DNA from: Actinomadura spongiicola
GTDB taxonomy: Bacteria; Actinomycetota; Actinomycetes; Streptosporangiales; Streptosporangiaceae
Direction of reading: 5' to 3'
DNA length: 64,000 nt
NCBI RefSeq assembly: GCF_003432485.1
Contig: NZ_QVNQ01000002.1
Coordinates: forward strand, 124,001-188,000
Shown here: piece after piece, positions 8,897 to 17,184 of the stretch
Position numbering within the stretch: the first letter of the stretch is position 1
Layout: every line of letters begins with the position of its first letter
Translations under genes and position numbers: made by a program
Notes under the pieces: generated by a model
Seen by the model: only the letters and a program-made list of their open reading frames with translations
Databases searched by the model: none
Told to the model about the DNA's origin: nothing

Positions 8897-9205
8897 GTGA
8901 CACCGAAAGAATCAGTGCGGCACGGTACCGCGAATGGCGGGAAAAGGAGCGAACCGAAAACCCTTTTCTGGGCCTGGGGGCCGGTGGCGGTAGGCAATGC
9001 GGTCATGCGGCATTTCAACGGTGGGGCGGCGGACTGGGCAGGGCTGGTGCTGGGGGGCGTCGGGGCCGCGGCGCTGCCGTACTCTCTGCTATTGGGATTG
9101 CGAACAACGAGCGGAGTCGTGGCGCGCATCGTCATTCTGGCCTTCCATCTGGCCGGTGGCGGCAGCTTCGCCTACTTCGCCGCCACTTCTGGACCCTGGC
9201 ATTGA
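8897..9205 (+). CDS. Small membrane protein, 102 residues
   Basis: The GTG start at 8897 has an AGGAG ribosome site (8889-8893) at good spacing; the much longer frame upstream is a shadow of the ABC genes. The product has a short polar N terminus and about three hydrophobic segments: WAWGPVAVGNAVM, the Gly/Ala-rich GLVLGGVGAAALPYSLLLGL, and VARIVILAFHLAGGGSFAYFA. I do not recognise the family. Its place between an ABC exporter and a sensor kinase, on the same strand and 54 bp after the permease, suggests it belongs to the same regulated membrane-stress unit. It could be an accessory to the exporter or the kinase, which is inference. Confidence 0.7.
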   Translation: MTPKESVRHGTANGGKRSEPKTLFWAWGPVAVGNAVMRHFNGGAADWAGLVLGGVGAAALPYSLLLGLRTTSGVVARIVILAFHLAGGGSFAYFAATSGPWH

Positions 9206-9237
9206 CCCCCGGCGCCGGGACGGTCCGGCTCCGGCCA

Positions 9238-9268
9238 TTGACAGCACCGAGCTGATCAGGATTAGAGT
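9238..9268 (+). promoter_or_regulatory. Candidate promoter for a leaderless kinase/regulator mRNA
   Basis: A perfect -35 TTGACA (9238-9243) is followed 19 bp later by TAGAGT (9263-9268) as a -10 element. Transcription would begin about 7 nt downstream, which is the GTG start codon at 9275, so the kinase message may be leaderless. The 19-bp spacing is longer than ideal. Confidence 0.45.
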
Positions 9269-9274
9269 CACGAA

Positions 9275-11281
9275 GTGCTCTCGTTCGGCGAGTTGACACG
9301 ACATCGGCCGCGTGTGAATGACGTCGTGCTGCCCCTGCTTCTGCTGACGGCTCAACTCGCCGCGGGCCCGGGCTTGGCGGCGACGTTCGAGGAGTCCCTC
9401 AGCGCGCGGGAACGGACGCTCGGGCTGATCGTCGGTGCGGTCGTGGCGGCGGCGCTGTGCCTGCGCAGGGAACGCCCGGTGGAGGTGCTGGCCGTCACGG
9501 TGGTGCTCGGGACCGTCACCGAACTGACGTTCTCCTCGTTCACGGCCGCCCCCGTCCTCTGGGTGGCCGATCTGGTGGCGCTGTACTCGTTGGCCGTGCA
9601 CCGGTCGGCCCAGACCGCCGTCACCGGCGGCCTGTTCGCCGTGGCCGCCGGATGCTTCACCACCGCACTGACGGTGCCGCCGCCAGAGGAGGTGGTCGCC
9701 ATCATCGTGCTGTACACGGCCTGCTACGTGGTCGTCATCGCCTTCGGTCAGTTGCGTCGCCAGCGGGTCGAGGTGCGGCGCGGGCTCGCGGCCCGGCTGG
9801 ACGAGGCCGAGCGGGAACGGGTGCTGCTGGCCGCAGCCGAACGGGAACGCCTGGCCCGCGATCTGCACGATGTCGCCGGGCACCATCTCAGCGCCGTCAC
9901 CGTGCACTCGACCGCGGCCCTGAGCCTGGCGGACCGGCGACCCGAGATGGTCAGCGAGGCTCTGGCGGTCGCCGTCGGGGCGGGCCGGGAGGTCCTGTCG
10001 GCGCTGAACCGGATGGTGGACGTCGTGGGCAGGCCCTCCGAGGAGCCCCCGGACGCCGATCTCCCCGAACTCCTCTCCCCGCTGTGCGCGGGACTGGCAC
10101 GCCTCGGCATCCCCGTGTCGGTGACCGTGTCCGGCGGCGCGCGCCCGCTGCCCGCCGAGACGGTCGCCGCCGCCTACGGCGTCGTCCAGGAGTCCCTGAC
10201 GAACGCGATGCGGCACGCGAGGGGAGCACCCATCAGCGTCCAGGTCGAGTACGCGACCGGCACCCTCGACGTGCGCGTGCGCAACGAGAAGGGCGCGGCC
10301 TGGAACGACGGCGCGGAGTTGAGTGGTGGACGCGGCGTCGAGGGCATGCGGCACCGGGTGGCGAACGTCGGCGGCACCCTGCACGCGGGACCGGTCGAGG
10401 ACGGCTGGTCGGTCCACGCGGCCTTTCCGGCACCGACCCGGCGCCGCCGCGAACTCGGCTGGCCCCAACTGCTCGACGCGATGGCGTTCTGCCTGTGCGT
10501 CGGGCTGCCGATGCTCGCGATGGTCCCACACGACGAGGCCTTGAGCCTTCCACCGATCGGTCTGGCCGGCCTGTTCGGGCTCCTGTCGGCGCACGCGGCC
10601 ATGCTGTGGACACGGCGAAGGGCGCCGGTGGCGACCCTCGCGGGGGTGATCGGTGTCGACGTCCTCTGGTGCGGGCTGACCCTGGCCGGTGCGATCGACA
10701 CGAACTGGCTGGTGGCGCTCGGGCTGGCGTGGACGACCGAGATGATCGCGGTGTACTCGCTGACCGTCTATGGACCGTCCGCCGGCATGGGCTTCCTCGG
10801 AGCGGTCGCGGTCGGGACGGCCGGTGGCCTGCTCGCGGTGGCGGCCCTGGCCCACGACCCCACGGAGAAGCCGTTCACCGCGGCGGACGGCATCGCCGGG
10901 GTCATGTTCTTCGGCTTCTTCGTCACCCTCGCGATGCTGCCGCTGTGGGCGTGGGGCGCGGCCGTCCGGTCGAGGCGGCGCCGGGGCCGCGAATGGGAGC
11001 GGTCGATGGTGGAGGCAGTGGCCGAGCGCACCGACCACATCGTGCGAGCCGAGCGGTACCAGGTCGCGGTCGGGTTGCGGGACGCGGTCCTCGACCATAC
11101 GGTCCGGCTGACGCGCATCGGTGAGTCGGCTCTGCGGGACGGTTCGGCGCACGATCAACGGGCCGCTCTGACCGTGGTGGTCGCCGAGGCGCGGGCCGCC
11201 CTGTCGGGCATGCGGGGACTGCTCGAAACGATGGAGGAGCCCATGAACGAGACGGTGGACGCGGCCGGGGCCCGGCCATGA
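9275..11281 (+). CDS. Two-module sensor histidine kinase (HisKA_3/NarL type)
   Basis: The product is 668 residues, much longer than usual NarX/DesK-like kinases. Module 1 has about five membrane helices (residues 15-145). A HisKA_3 dimerisation segment follows with the phospho-acceptor in RERLARDLHDVAGHHL, then an HATPase domain with the N box VVQESLTNAMRHA and the G box GGRGVEGMRHRV. From about residue 400 a second set of roughly six membrane helices begins. It ends in a degenerate dimerisation-like helix (LRDAVLDHTVRL) in which Arg replaces the acceptor His, and no second ATPase domain follows. Its cytosolic output should phosphorylate the response regulator encoded next, whose start overlaps this stop (ATGA). 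The second module may be a signal input or dimerisation arm. Confidence 0.88.
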   Translation: MLSFGELTRHRPRVNDVVLPLLLLTAQLAAGPGLAATFEESLSARERTLGLIVGAVVAAALCLRRERPVEVLAVTVVLGTVTELTFSSFTAAPVLWVADLVALYSLAVHRSAQTAVTGGLFAVAAGCFTTALTVPPPEEVVAIIVLYTACYVVVIAFGQLRRQRVEVRRGLAARLDEAERERVLLAAAERERLARDLHDVAGHHLSAVTVHSTAALSLADRRPEMVSEALAVAVGAGREVLSALNRMVDVVGRPSEEPPDADLPELLSPLCAGLARLGIPVSVTVSGGARPLPAETVAAAYGVVQESLTNAMRHARGAPISVQVEYATGTLDVRVRNEKGAAWNDGAELSGGRGVEGMRHRVANVGGTLHAGPVEDGWSVHAAFPAPTRRRRELGWPQLLDAMAFCLCVGLPMLAMVPHDEALSLPPIGLAGLFGLLSAHAAMLWTRRRAPVATLAGVIGVDVLWCGLTLAGAIDTNWLVALGLAWTTEMIAVYSLTVYGPSAGMGFLGAVAVGTAGGLLAVAALAHDPTEKPFTAADGIAGVMFFGFFVTLAMLPLWAWGAAVRSRRRRGREWERSMVEAVAERTDHIVRAERYQVAVGLRDAVLDHTVRLTRIGESALRDGSAHDQRAALTVVVAEARAALSGMRGLLETMEEPMNETVDAAGARP

Positions 11282-11946
11282 CGATCCGCGTCCTCGTGGC
11301 CGACGACCAGGCCGTGGTCCGGGTGGGATTCGCCGCGATCATCGATGAGGAGCCCGATCTGACGGTCGTCGGCCAGGCGGCCGACGGGGCCGAGGCCCTC
11401 CGGAAGGTGGCGGACCTCCGTCCGGACGTCGTGCTCATGGACATCCGAATGCCGGGCATGGACGGCCTGGAGGCCACCCGCGAACTCGCCTCCGTGGCGC
11501 CCGCCACCCGGGTGCTGGTGCTCACTACTTTCCGGCGCGACGAGTACGTGTTCGGGGCCCTGCGCGCTGGCGCCTCGGGCTTCCTGCTCAAGGACTCCGA
11601 ACCGGGGGAACTGCTGGACGCCATCCGTGTCGTGGCCGCCGGGGAGGGGATGCTCGCCCCGACGGTGACCCGCCAGTTGATCGACGCGTTCGTCACGGGC
11701 TCGGTCGGCGCACGGCCCCGTCCGGACGAACGACTCGGGCTGCTCACCGAGCGGGAACTCGTCGTGCTGCGCCACGTCGCCCGGGGCCTCAACAACACGG
11801 AGATCGCCGCCACGCTGGACATCGGCACCGCGACGGTGAAGTCCCACGTCAACGCCATCTTCGGCAAGCTCGGCTTCCGCGACCGCGTGCAGGCCACGAT
11901 CTTCGCCTACGACATGGGCCTCACCAGCCCGCGCGGAGCCGACTGA
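11278..11946 (+). CDS. Response regulator, NarL/FixJ family
   Basis: The product is 222 residues with the standard two-domain layout. The receiver domain (1-120) has the acidic pair VADDQ, the phospho-acceptor Asp in LMDIRMPGMDG and the conserved Lys in FLLKDSEPGEL. The C-terminal LuxR helix-turn-helix (155-215) reads LTERELVVLRHVARGLNN, then AATLDIGTATVKSHVNAIFGKL. It should be the partner of the kinase whose gene it overlaps by 4 bp. By position the ABC exporter just upstream is the likeliest target, but no binding site could be identified. Confidence 0.93.
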   Translation: MTIRVLVADDQAVVRVGFAAIIDEEPDLTVVGQAADGAEALRKVADLRPDVVLMDIRMPGMDGLEATRELASVAPATRVLVLTTFRRDEYVFGALRAGASGFLLKDSEPGELLDAIRVVAAGEGMLAPTVTRQLIDAFVTGSVGARPRPDERLGLLTERELVVLRHVARGLNNTEIAATLDIGTATVKSHVNAIFGKLGFRDRVQATIFAYDMGLTSPRGAD

Positions 11947-11960
11947 ACCGGGACGCCGGG

Positions 11961-12314
11961 TCAGCGGAGCCCGGAGACGAGGTCGCGCAGCGCCGGGCCC
12001 GGCTCCACGCCCAGTTCACGGCGTACGGTGGCGTCGTAGTCGAGGTAGGCGCGGTAGGCGGTCACCGTGTCGCCGCGCCGCGGATGCGCCTGCACGAGGA
12101 CACGCTGCGGGGCCTCGGCGAGCTCGTCCACCTGGGCTCCGAGGGTGGCGAGCAGGCGGAGCCGGTCCCAGCGACCCCGCATCCGCCACAGCAGTTGGCG
12201 CAGGCGCTTGGCGGAGCTCACCGCGTCCAGGTCGGGCCAGAGCCGCGCCGCCATGACGTGCCGCGACAGGCCACCGTCCTCAAGGGCGAGATGGCCGGTC
12301 GCTCTCCACGGCAC
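11961..12314 (-). pseudogene. Remnant of a SARP/AfsR-type regulator with BTAD domain
   Basis: This 117-codon frame joins two pieces of a SARP-type activator. Codons 7-41 match the DNA-binding winged helix (LSRHVMAARLWPDLD, then AKRLRQLLWRMRG). Codons 42-117 match the end of the bacterial transcriptional activation domain (RAYLDYDATVRRELGVEPGP). The first half of the winged helix and most of the activation domain between the pieces are missing; an intact protein would need about 250 residues. It therefore looks like an in-frame deletion remnant and is unlikely to work. Its 5' end abuts one copy of a 16-bp direct repeat (12315-12330) whose partner lies beyond the NACHT gene, so insertion or rearrangement there may have caused the truncation. 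Confidence 0.7.
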
Positions 12315-12330
12315 CCTGCGATGAAACAGG
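12315..12330 (+). repeat. 16-bp direct repeat, left copy, flanking the NACHT gene
   Basis: CCTGCGATGAAACAGG is identical to 15877-15892, and the next ten bases are similar (CCACATACGA versus TCAGACACGG). The two copies lie on either side of the NACHT gene and in the same orientation. Confidence 0.8.
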
Positions 12331-12370
12331 CCACATACGACGCTTCCCTGTGACGTTCAACGCGGGTCTG

Positions 12371-15300
12371 CTAGTTCCGCACCAGGACGAGCGTCGCATG
12401 CTCGGGTTCACGGTCCGTGTCCGGAGTCAATGCGATGAGCGTACGCAGGGCGCCGTGCAGCAGCGGAGTCAGCTCCTGATGGAGGGGGGCCGCCGCCAGG
12501 GTCGCGGTGACCGCCAACACCAGGTCGCTCTGCCGGACCGGACGGCTCCCGTCCCACAACGGCGCCGCGTAGGCCAGCGCGGTCGAGATCATTCTCTCCG
12601 CGACTCTTTCGTCAAGAGAAGCCGCCATCCGCAGGGCGCGCTCCAGCGCCATGGCCGGATCGTCAGCAGGAGGCTCGCCGGCGGACGCGCTCAGTTGCGC
12701 TTCGAGAAAGCCGGCGAAGAGCCTCGTGTCAGGCGGGTAGGACGAATCCGGCGGCTCCAGCAACCGGTAAAGTTCGCGCATCAACTCGTGACATGCCGCT
12801 CCGATGCCCAGGACCGCGCTCGCTGGCCGGGAGCACACGTCACTCGCGGCGAGGGCTCGCGCATTCGCCAGGTCGCTGGCGAGGTTGAGCCCGTGGATCA
12901 GATCGGGAACGCCCTCCGCGATGGCCATCACAGCGGGATCCTCGATGAACCAGGCCGATCCCCGGGTCCGGAGTGCCACGTCGTCGCGGTATCGGGCGTG
13001 GTCGAGAAAACGGTCGGGATCGTCGTCGAGGTCGGCGCCGCGGAAGGGGGCGGTGAAGTCGAGGTGGGGGCGCGGTTCGGAGGTAAGACGGCGGGTTTCG
13101 GCCTCACGGGTGAGAAGGCGCAAGAACAGGGCGCTGAAGGCGCTGAGATGGTCAGGGTCGCGGCCGGTTCGGGGATAGGTGCGGTCGTGAGCGTACGCCT
13201 GAGCGAGAGCCCCGATATCGGCGTGCAGGGAATCGACGTCCTCGATCCGCTCGGCGAGTTTGAGGACATCGGCGATGGCCAGGTCGAAGGCGGAGGGAAA
13301 GGAGTATTCGGCCTGGCGGCGGACCACACCCAGTTCGGCGGCGTTGCGGAAGATGAAGGGGAGGACGTCGCCCTCCAGGCGGGGGTAGTCAAGGGCACGA
13401 TCGAGGTCCTTGACCAGCTCGCGGACGAAGTCGGCGTCATACCGACCTTCGCTGTCCCAGCGAAAGCGGAAGCCGGGTGCGAGGGCGGCCAGTGCCATGG
13501 TGCGGCCATGAGCCACGTCGCAGGCGATCTCGAAGGCCAGGTCGACGATGTGCAGTAGTCGGTGGCGCGGGTCGTTGAGGTCCCGGGGGCGCGCGTAGGC
13601 GAGCAAATGCCCGAAGGGGACCTGCGAGGAGAGGACTCGGCGGATGAGCCGCGTGTGTTCGACGATCAGGTTCGGATACACGTCGAGCTGGCGCCGGGTC
13701 GGCGAGTAAGGATCTCGGACCGCCGTGCCGAGGACGAGGTGGGCTTGAGCGTGATCGCTGCCCCAGTCCTCGTCGGCGGCGTACAAGATCGTTGTGTCGG
13801 CCGGGTGCAGGCCGCTGTCGAGGGCCAGGCGTGCCTCGGCCAGGGTGGGCAACCGGTAGTTGGTGCCATCACTGAACAGGCTGTTGAGCCATCCGAGAAA
13901 GCCTTTGATGTTCCGGGTCCACACGGCGCCGTTCCCTTCGCCATGCTGGACGTAGCGGTTCCAGAGGTCGCCCGGACCGGCGGGGTTCACGCAGATGCGC
14001 GTGCCGTTGTCGTCGAGGGCCCGGGTGTCGTGGAGAGCGCGTGCCGCGGCGACGCCGTCCAGCAGCCGGATCTCGTCGGGGTCGCTCGGCTCGGTGGTGA
14101 GCAGCCGGTCGAGGTCGGCGCGAAGCGCGGGGTCCAGTTCTCGCGCTTCGCTCGCGCAGGAGAAGGCGAGGTTGAGCGCGGTGACGGTACGGACGGCCAG
14201 GCACGCTTCGACGACCGGGCCCGCGTCCGCACGGGCGGCCCACAGCAACGTCACCTCCCGCCACCAGACGTCGTCGACGTTGTCGACGAGAACCTGACGC
14301 CGGGTGGAGTGCCCCGGGACCAGGGCGGCCGCCAGATACTCCTGCAAGGTGAGGTGAGCGAATCCGTACCGTCCGTGTTGGTGCTCCAGGAGCAGGCCGC
14401 TACGTCGAACGTGGTTGAGGAACGCCTGAGGTGTGAGATTGGGCGCGGTGCGCCGCAGGACCGTGCGGATCGCGCGCTCGGCATTCGCGACGGGGATGTC
14501 GCGTAAGTGGTGGCGCATCATGTACCACGCCAGTTCTTGGACGATGCGTTCCTTCCGTTCACCGCTCAGACCCTCCAACTCGGCGTCCGAAAGCCCTTTG
14601 GCCTCCTGGCGGCGGTGGAGCAGGACTTTGCAGACCTCCTCGTACAGGGCGGCCCGGCTGCCCGGCAGGCTGCCCGCCCGGTACCGGTGCACGTTGGCGA
14701 TCATGGTGAGCAGCATCGGGTTCGCGGCCAGGTCGTACAGGGCGGGACGGCCGCTGATCCGCTGGAACAGGTCGGCGGCGTCGCGGGCGGCGATCCGGTC
14801 GATCTGCTGCGGGTCGCCCTCCCGGGAGCGGTGCTCGATGGCGCGGTACCAGGTGTTCAGGAACGCCTGGATCTGCTGGCTGGTGAACCGCTGGACGTGC
14901 AGGACGTCCGCCCGGGACAGCCGGTTGCCCTCGTAGCCCAGCGGCCGGGACGTGACGACGAAGGCGTTTCCCGGGTAGCGGCTGATCTGGTCCTCGACCC
15001 ACCGGACCACGCGCCTGCGGGCATCGGCGTCGGCGACCTCGTCCAGGCCGTCCAGCAGCACCACGCACCGGCCCCGCGCGAGCCGCCGCTCCAGCCACTC
15101 GGCCGGAACCGCGTCGTCGAGCCACGGCGCGGCCGCAGCGATCCGCGCCAGATTGTCCGGCTGCTCGCCCTGGATCGCTTCGGCGTGGTCGCGCAGGTAC
15201 AGCAGCACCGGAAGCAGCCCTGGACCCCACCACCCTTGTTCGGCCAGTTCCAGCGCCGTGTAGCGCGCCAGGGTGGTCTTCCCTGACCCGGCGGCGCCCA

Positions 15301-15784
15301 GGACCGCGAGGACGCGCCCAGGTTCGAGAAAGGACGCCAGCGGGGCCCGCCGACCGGCTGCCCCAGGAGGGGAGGGTCCGATGCCCGAGTCGGTCACCGT
15401 GTCGGTCACCGGCTTGGGCTGGAGCATCACATCGACGTAGACCTGCCGTGTTCGCAATACGAACTCCGCCTGGGTGATGAGCCCGACGGTCTCCATCTGG
15501 TCCACCGACGAACGCATTCGCCGGAGATACGCGCGTCGCGCCCACCTGGCATGTCTCGTCGTCTCCGGAGGCGGTGTCGTGGGCGGCTCGGGAGGAGGCG
15601 GCGTCGTCGTCTGCGTCGTCTGCGTCATCTGCATCAGCAGGCCGAGGACGGTGAACGTCAGCGCCAGGTAGCCCCAGCTCCAGCTCGTCTTCCCGTTGTT
15701 GAAGATCTGGTTGACGGCCACCCCCGCCGCCACCGCCAGCGACGCCACGACCAGCGCACGCCCCACGAACCTCAGCCTTCGCAC
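12371..15784 (-). CDS. Membrane-anchored NACHT-domain STAND NTPase, candidate anti-phage protein
   Basis: The product is 1137 residues. Two hydrophobic segments near the N terminus (about 8-27 and 37-53) are followed by a Thr/Pro-rich linker. A NACHT ATPase follows with Walker A GAAGSGKTT (163-171), Walker B VVLLDGLDEVAD (about 241-252), sensor TSRPLGY and the downstream NPMLLTMIANVH and YGFAHLTLQEYLAA motifs. The C-terminal 600 residues are helical and of unknown family, probably the sensing part. Related prokaryotic NACHT proteins act as intracellular immune sensors; that role here is inference. GTG 15784 is chosen because a GGAGG-rich ribosome site lies 8-16 nt upstream, although the frame stays open to 15829. 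No partner gene is evident. Base composition matches the neighbours. Confidence 0.85.
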   Translation of the reverse strand: MRRLRFVGRALVVASLAVAAGVAVNQIFNNGKTSWSWGYLALTFTVLGLLMQMTQTTQTTTPPPPEPPTTPPPETTRHARWARRAYLRRMRSSVDQMETVGLITQAEFVLRTRQVYVDVMLQPKPVTDTVTDSGIGPSPPGAAGRRAPLASFLEPGRVLAVLGAAGSGKTTLARYTALELAEQGWWGPGLLPVLLYLRDHAEAIQGEQPDNLARIAAAAPWLDDAVPAEWLERRLARGRCVVLLDGLDEVADADARRRVVRWVEDQISRYPGNAFVVTSRPLGYEGNRLSRADVLHVQRFTSQQIQAFLNTWYRAIEHRSREGDPQQIDRIAARDAADLFQRISGRPALYDLAANPMLLTMIANVHRYRAGSLPGSRAALYEEVCKVLLHRRQEAKGLSDAELEGLSGERKERIVQELAWYMMRHHLRDIPVANAERAIRTVLRRTAPNLTPQAFLNHVRRSGLLLEHQHGRYGFAHLTLQEYLAAALVPGHSTRRQVLVDNVDDVWWREVTLLWAARADAGPVVEACLAVRTVTALNLAFSCASEARELDPALRADLDRLLTTEPSDPDEIRLLDGVAAARALHDTRALDDNGTRICVNPAGPGDLWNRYVQHGEGNGAVWTRNIKGFLGWLNSLFSDGTNYRLPTLAEARLALDSGLHPADTTILYAADEDWGSDHAQAHLVLGTAVRDPYSPTRRQLDVYPNLIVEHTRLIRRVLSSQVPFGHLLAYARPRDLNDPRHRLLHIVDLAFEIACDVAHGRTMALAALAPGFRFRWDSEGRYDADFVRELVKDLDRALDYPRLEGDVLPFIFRNAAELGVVRRQAEYSFPSAFDLAIADVLKLAERIEDVDSLHADIGALAQAYAHDRTYPRTGRDPDHLSAFSALFLRLLTREAETRRLTSEPRPHLDFTAPFRGADLDDDPDRFLDHARYRDDVALRTRGSAWFIEDPAVMAIAEGVPDLIHGLNLASDLANARALAASDVCSRPASAVLGIGAACHELMRELYRLLEPPDSSYPPDTRLFAGFLEAQLSASAGEPPADDPAMALERALRMAASLDERVAERMISTALAYAAPLWDGSRPVRQSDLVLAVTATLAAAPLHQELTPLLHGALRTLIALTPDTDREPEHATLVLVRN

Positions 15785-16080
15785 AGCGGCCGCCCCCCTC
15801 CGATGTAAGACAAGGGTGTGCAATCCCACTAAAGCGAGAGACGGGACGTCCCGGGGGTGCCGTCGCCAATCTGATACCTGCGATGAAACAGGTCAGACAC
15901 GGCCTTGCCCCAGTCTGGGCGCTCGACGGCTTATGATCGGGTAAGGGCCGTACGGTAGTGCGGCTTGGCTAGAATCTGCCCATCAGGCGAGGCTTCCGCC
16001 AATTTGTGAGCATGAGATTCGTGTTCCGTTCCCCGCTGGGAAGCCGCCCGCTCCACCGTGATGCCCTAAGGAGTCTGTGC
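15785..16080. promoter_or_regulatory. Divergent intergenic region between the NACHT gene and the glycopolymer operon
   Basis: About 300 bp without a gene. It holds the right 16-bp direct repeat (15877-15892), two possible -10 boxes for the rightward operon (TATGAT 15932-15937 and TAGAAT 15970-15975) without convincing -35 partners, and an AAGGAG ribosome site just before 16081. The leftward NACHT promoter must also lie here, but I could not place it. Confidence 0.45.
15877..15892 (+). repeat. 16-bp direct repeat, right copy, flanking the NACHT gene
   Basis: This is the same CCTGCGATGAAACAGG as at 12315-12330. Here it sits in an imperfect inverted repeat (CTGATACCTG ... CAGGTCAG), so a protein-binding or recombination site is possible. 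Confidence 0.8.
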
Positions 16081-17184
16081 ATGCCCGTGGAATCCCAAGG
16101 GCTCGTCCCGGCGGCGAGTCCAGTGATCGGGGAGGCGGAGATCGAGGCCGCGGTGCGCGTGCTCCGCAGCGGACGGGTCGTTCAGGGGCCGGAGGTCGCC
16201 GCGTTCGAGGAGGGGTTCTCCGAGATCGTGGCGGGACGGCACTGCGTGGCGGTCAACTCGGGGACCTCCGCGCTGCATCTGAGCCTGCTCGCGCTGGGCC
16301 TCGGCCCCGGTGACGAGGTGATCGTCCCGTCGTTCACGTTCGCGGCCACCGCCAACGTCGTCCGGCTCGTCGGCGCCGAGCCGGTGTTCGTCGACATCGA
16401 CCCGGACTCGTTCTGCGTCGACCCCGAGGCCGTCGCCGCCGCGATCGGCCCGCGCACCGCCGCGATCATGCCGGTGCACCTGTACGGGCACCCGGCGGCC
16501 ATGGACCGCATCGGCCCCCTCGCTGAGCGGCACGGCCTCGCCGTCGTGGAGGACGCGTGCCAGGCGCACGGCGCCGCCGTCGACGGGACCCCGGCCGGCG
16601 CGCTCGGCACGGTCGGCTGCTTCAGCTTCTACCCGACGAAGAACATGCACGCGCTCGAAGGCGGCATGATCACCACCGCGGACGCGGAGACGGCGCGGAC
16701 GCTGCGGCTCCTGCGCAACCAGGGCATGGAGCAGCGGTACGCCAACGAGATCGTCGGCGCCAACATGCGGCTCACCGACGTCGCGGCGGCCGTCGGACGC
16801 GAGCAGCTCAAGAAGCTGCCGGAATGGACGGAGCGGCGCATCGCCAACGCCCGGTTCCTGGACGCGAAGATCACCGCCGCGGTGACGCCGCCGGTCGCGG
16901 ACGGCGTCCGGCACGTCTACCACCAGTACACCGTCCGGGTGCCCGGGGACAGGGACGCCGTCCAGCGGCACCTGGACGAGAAGAAGATCGGCAGTGCCGT
17001 CTACTACCCGACGCCCGTCCACCGGCTGAGGCCGTTCCTGAAGGACGGCCGCCCGGATCCGCGCTGGGACCTGCCGGAAACGGAACGGGCGGCGACCCAG
17101 GTGCTGTCGCTGCCGGTGCACCCGACCCTCACCGAAACCGACCTGGCGCGCGTGGCCGACGCCGTGAACGGGGCGGCGTCGTGA
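16081..17184 (+). CDS. DegT/DnrJ/EryC1/StrS-family sugar aminotransferase (WbpE-like)
   Basis: The product is 367 residues, a PLP-dependent nucleotide-sugar aminotransferase. Visible signatures are the GTSALHLSLLALG turn at 61, DEVIVPSFTFAATANVV at 78, VVEDACQAHGA at 155 and the PLP-binding Lys187 in FYPTKNMHALEGGM. In this cluster it sits with a Gfo/Idh oxidoreductase, a UDP-sugar dehydrogenase and a WbpD-like acetyltransferase. That is the enzyme set that makes UDP-2,3-diacetamido-2,3-dideoxy-glucuronic acid, where WbpE aminates the 3-keto intermediate; the substrate assignment is inference from context. The ATG at 16081 has an AAGGAG site upstream; the open frame starts further up at 16006. 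The stop overlaps the next gene start (GTGA). Confidence 0.9.
   Translation: MPVESQGLVPAASPVIGEAEIEAAVRVLRSGRVVQGPEVAAFEEGFSEIVAGRHCVAVNSGTSALHLSLLALGLGPGDEVIVPSFTFAATANVVRLVGAEPVFVDIDPDSFCVDPEAVAAAIGPRTAAIMPVHLYGHPAAMDRIGPLAERHGLAVVEDACQAHGAAVDGTPAGALGTVGCFSFYPTKNMHALEGGMITTADAETARTLRLLRNQGMEQRYANEIVGANMRLTDVAAAVGREQLKKLPEWTERRIANARFLDAKITAAVTPPVADGVRHVYHQYTVRVPGDRDAVQRHLDEKKIGSAVYYPTPVHRLRPFLKDGRPDPRWDLPETERAATQVLSLPVHPTLTETDLARVADAVNGAAS

Noticed and set aside
9089..11158. Long minus-strand frame (689 codons) opposite the sensor kinase
   Set aside because: It reads as His/Arg/Gln-rich nonsense; the plus strand has clear kinase motifs.
13562..14506. Plus-strand frame of 314 codons inside the NACHT gene
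   Set aside because: Shadow frame; NACHT motifs on the minus strand run through this region.
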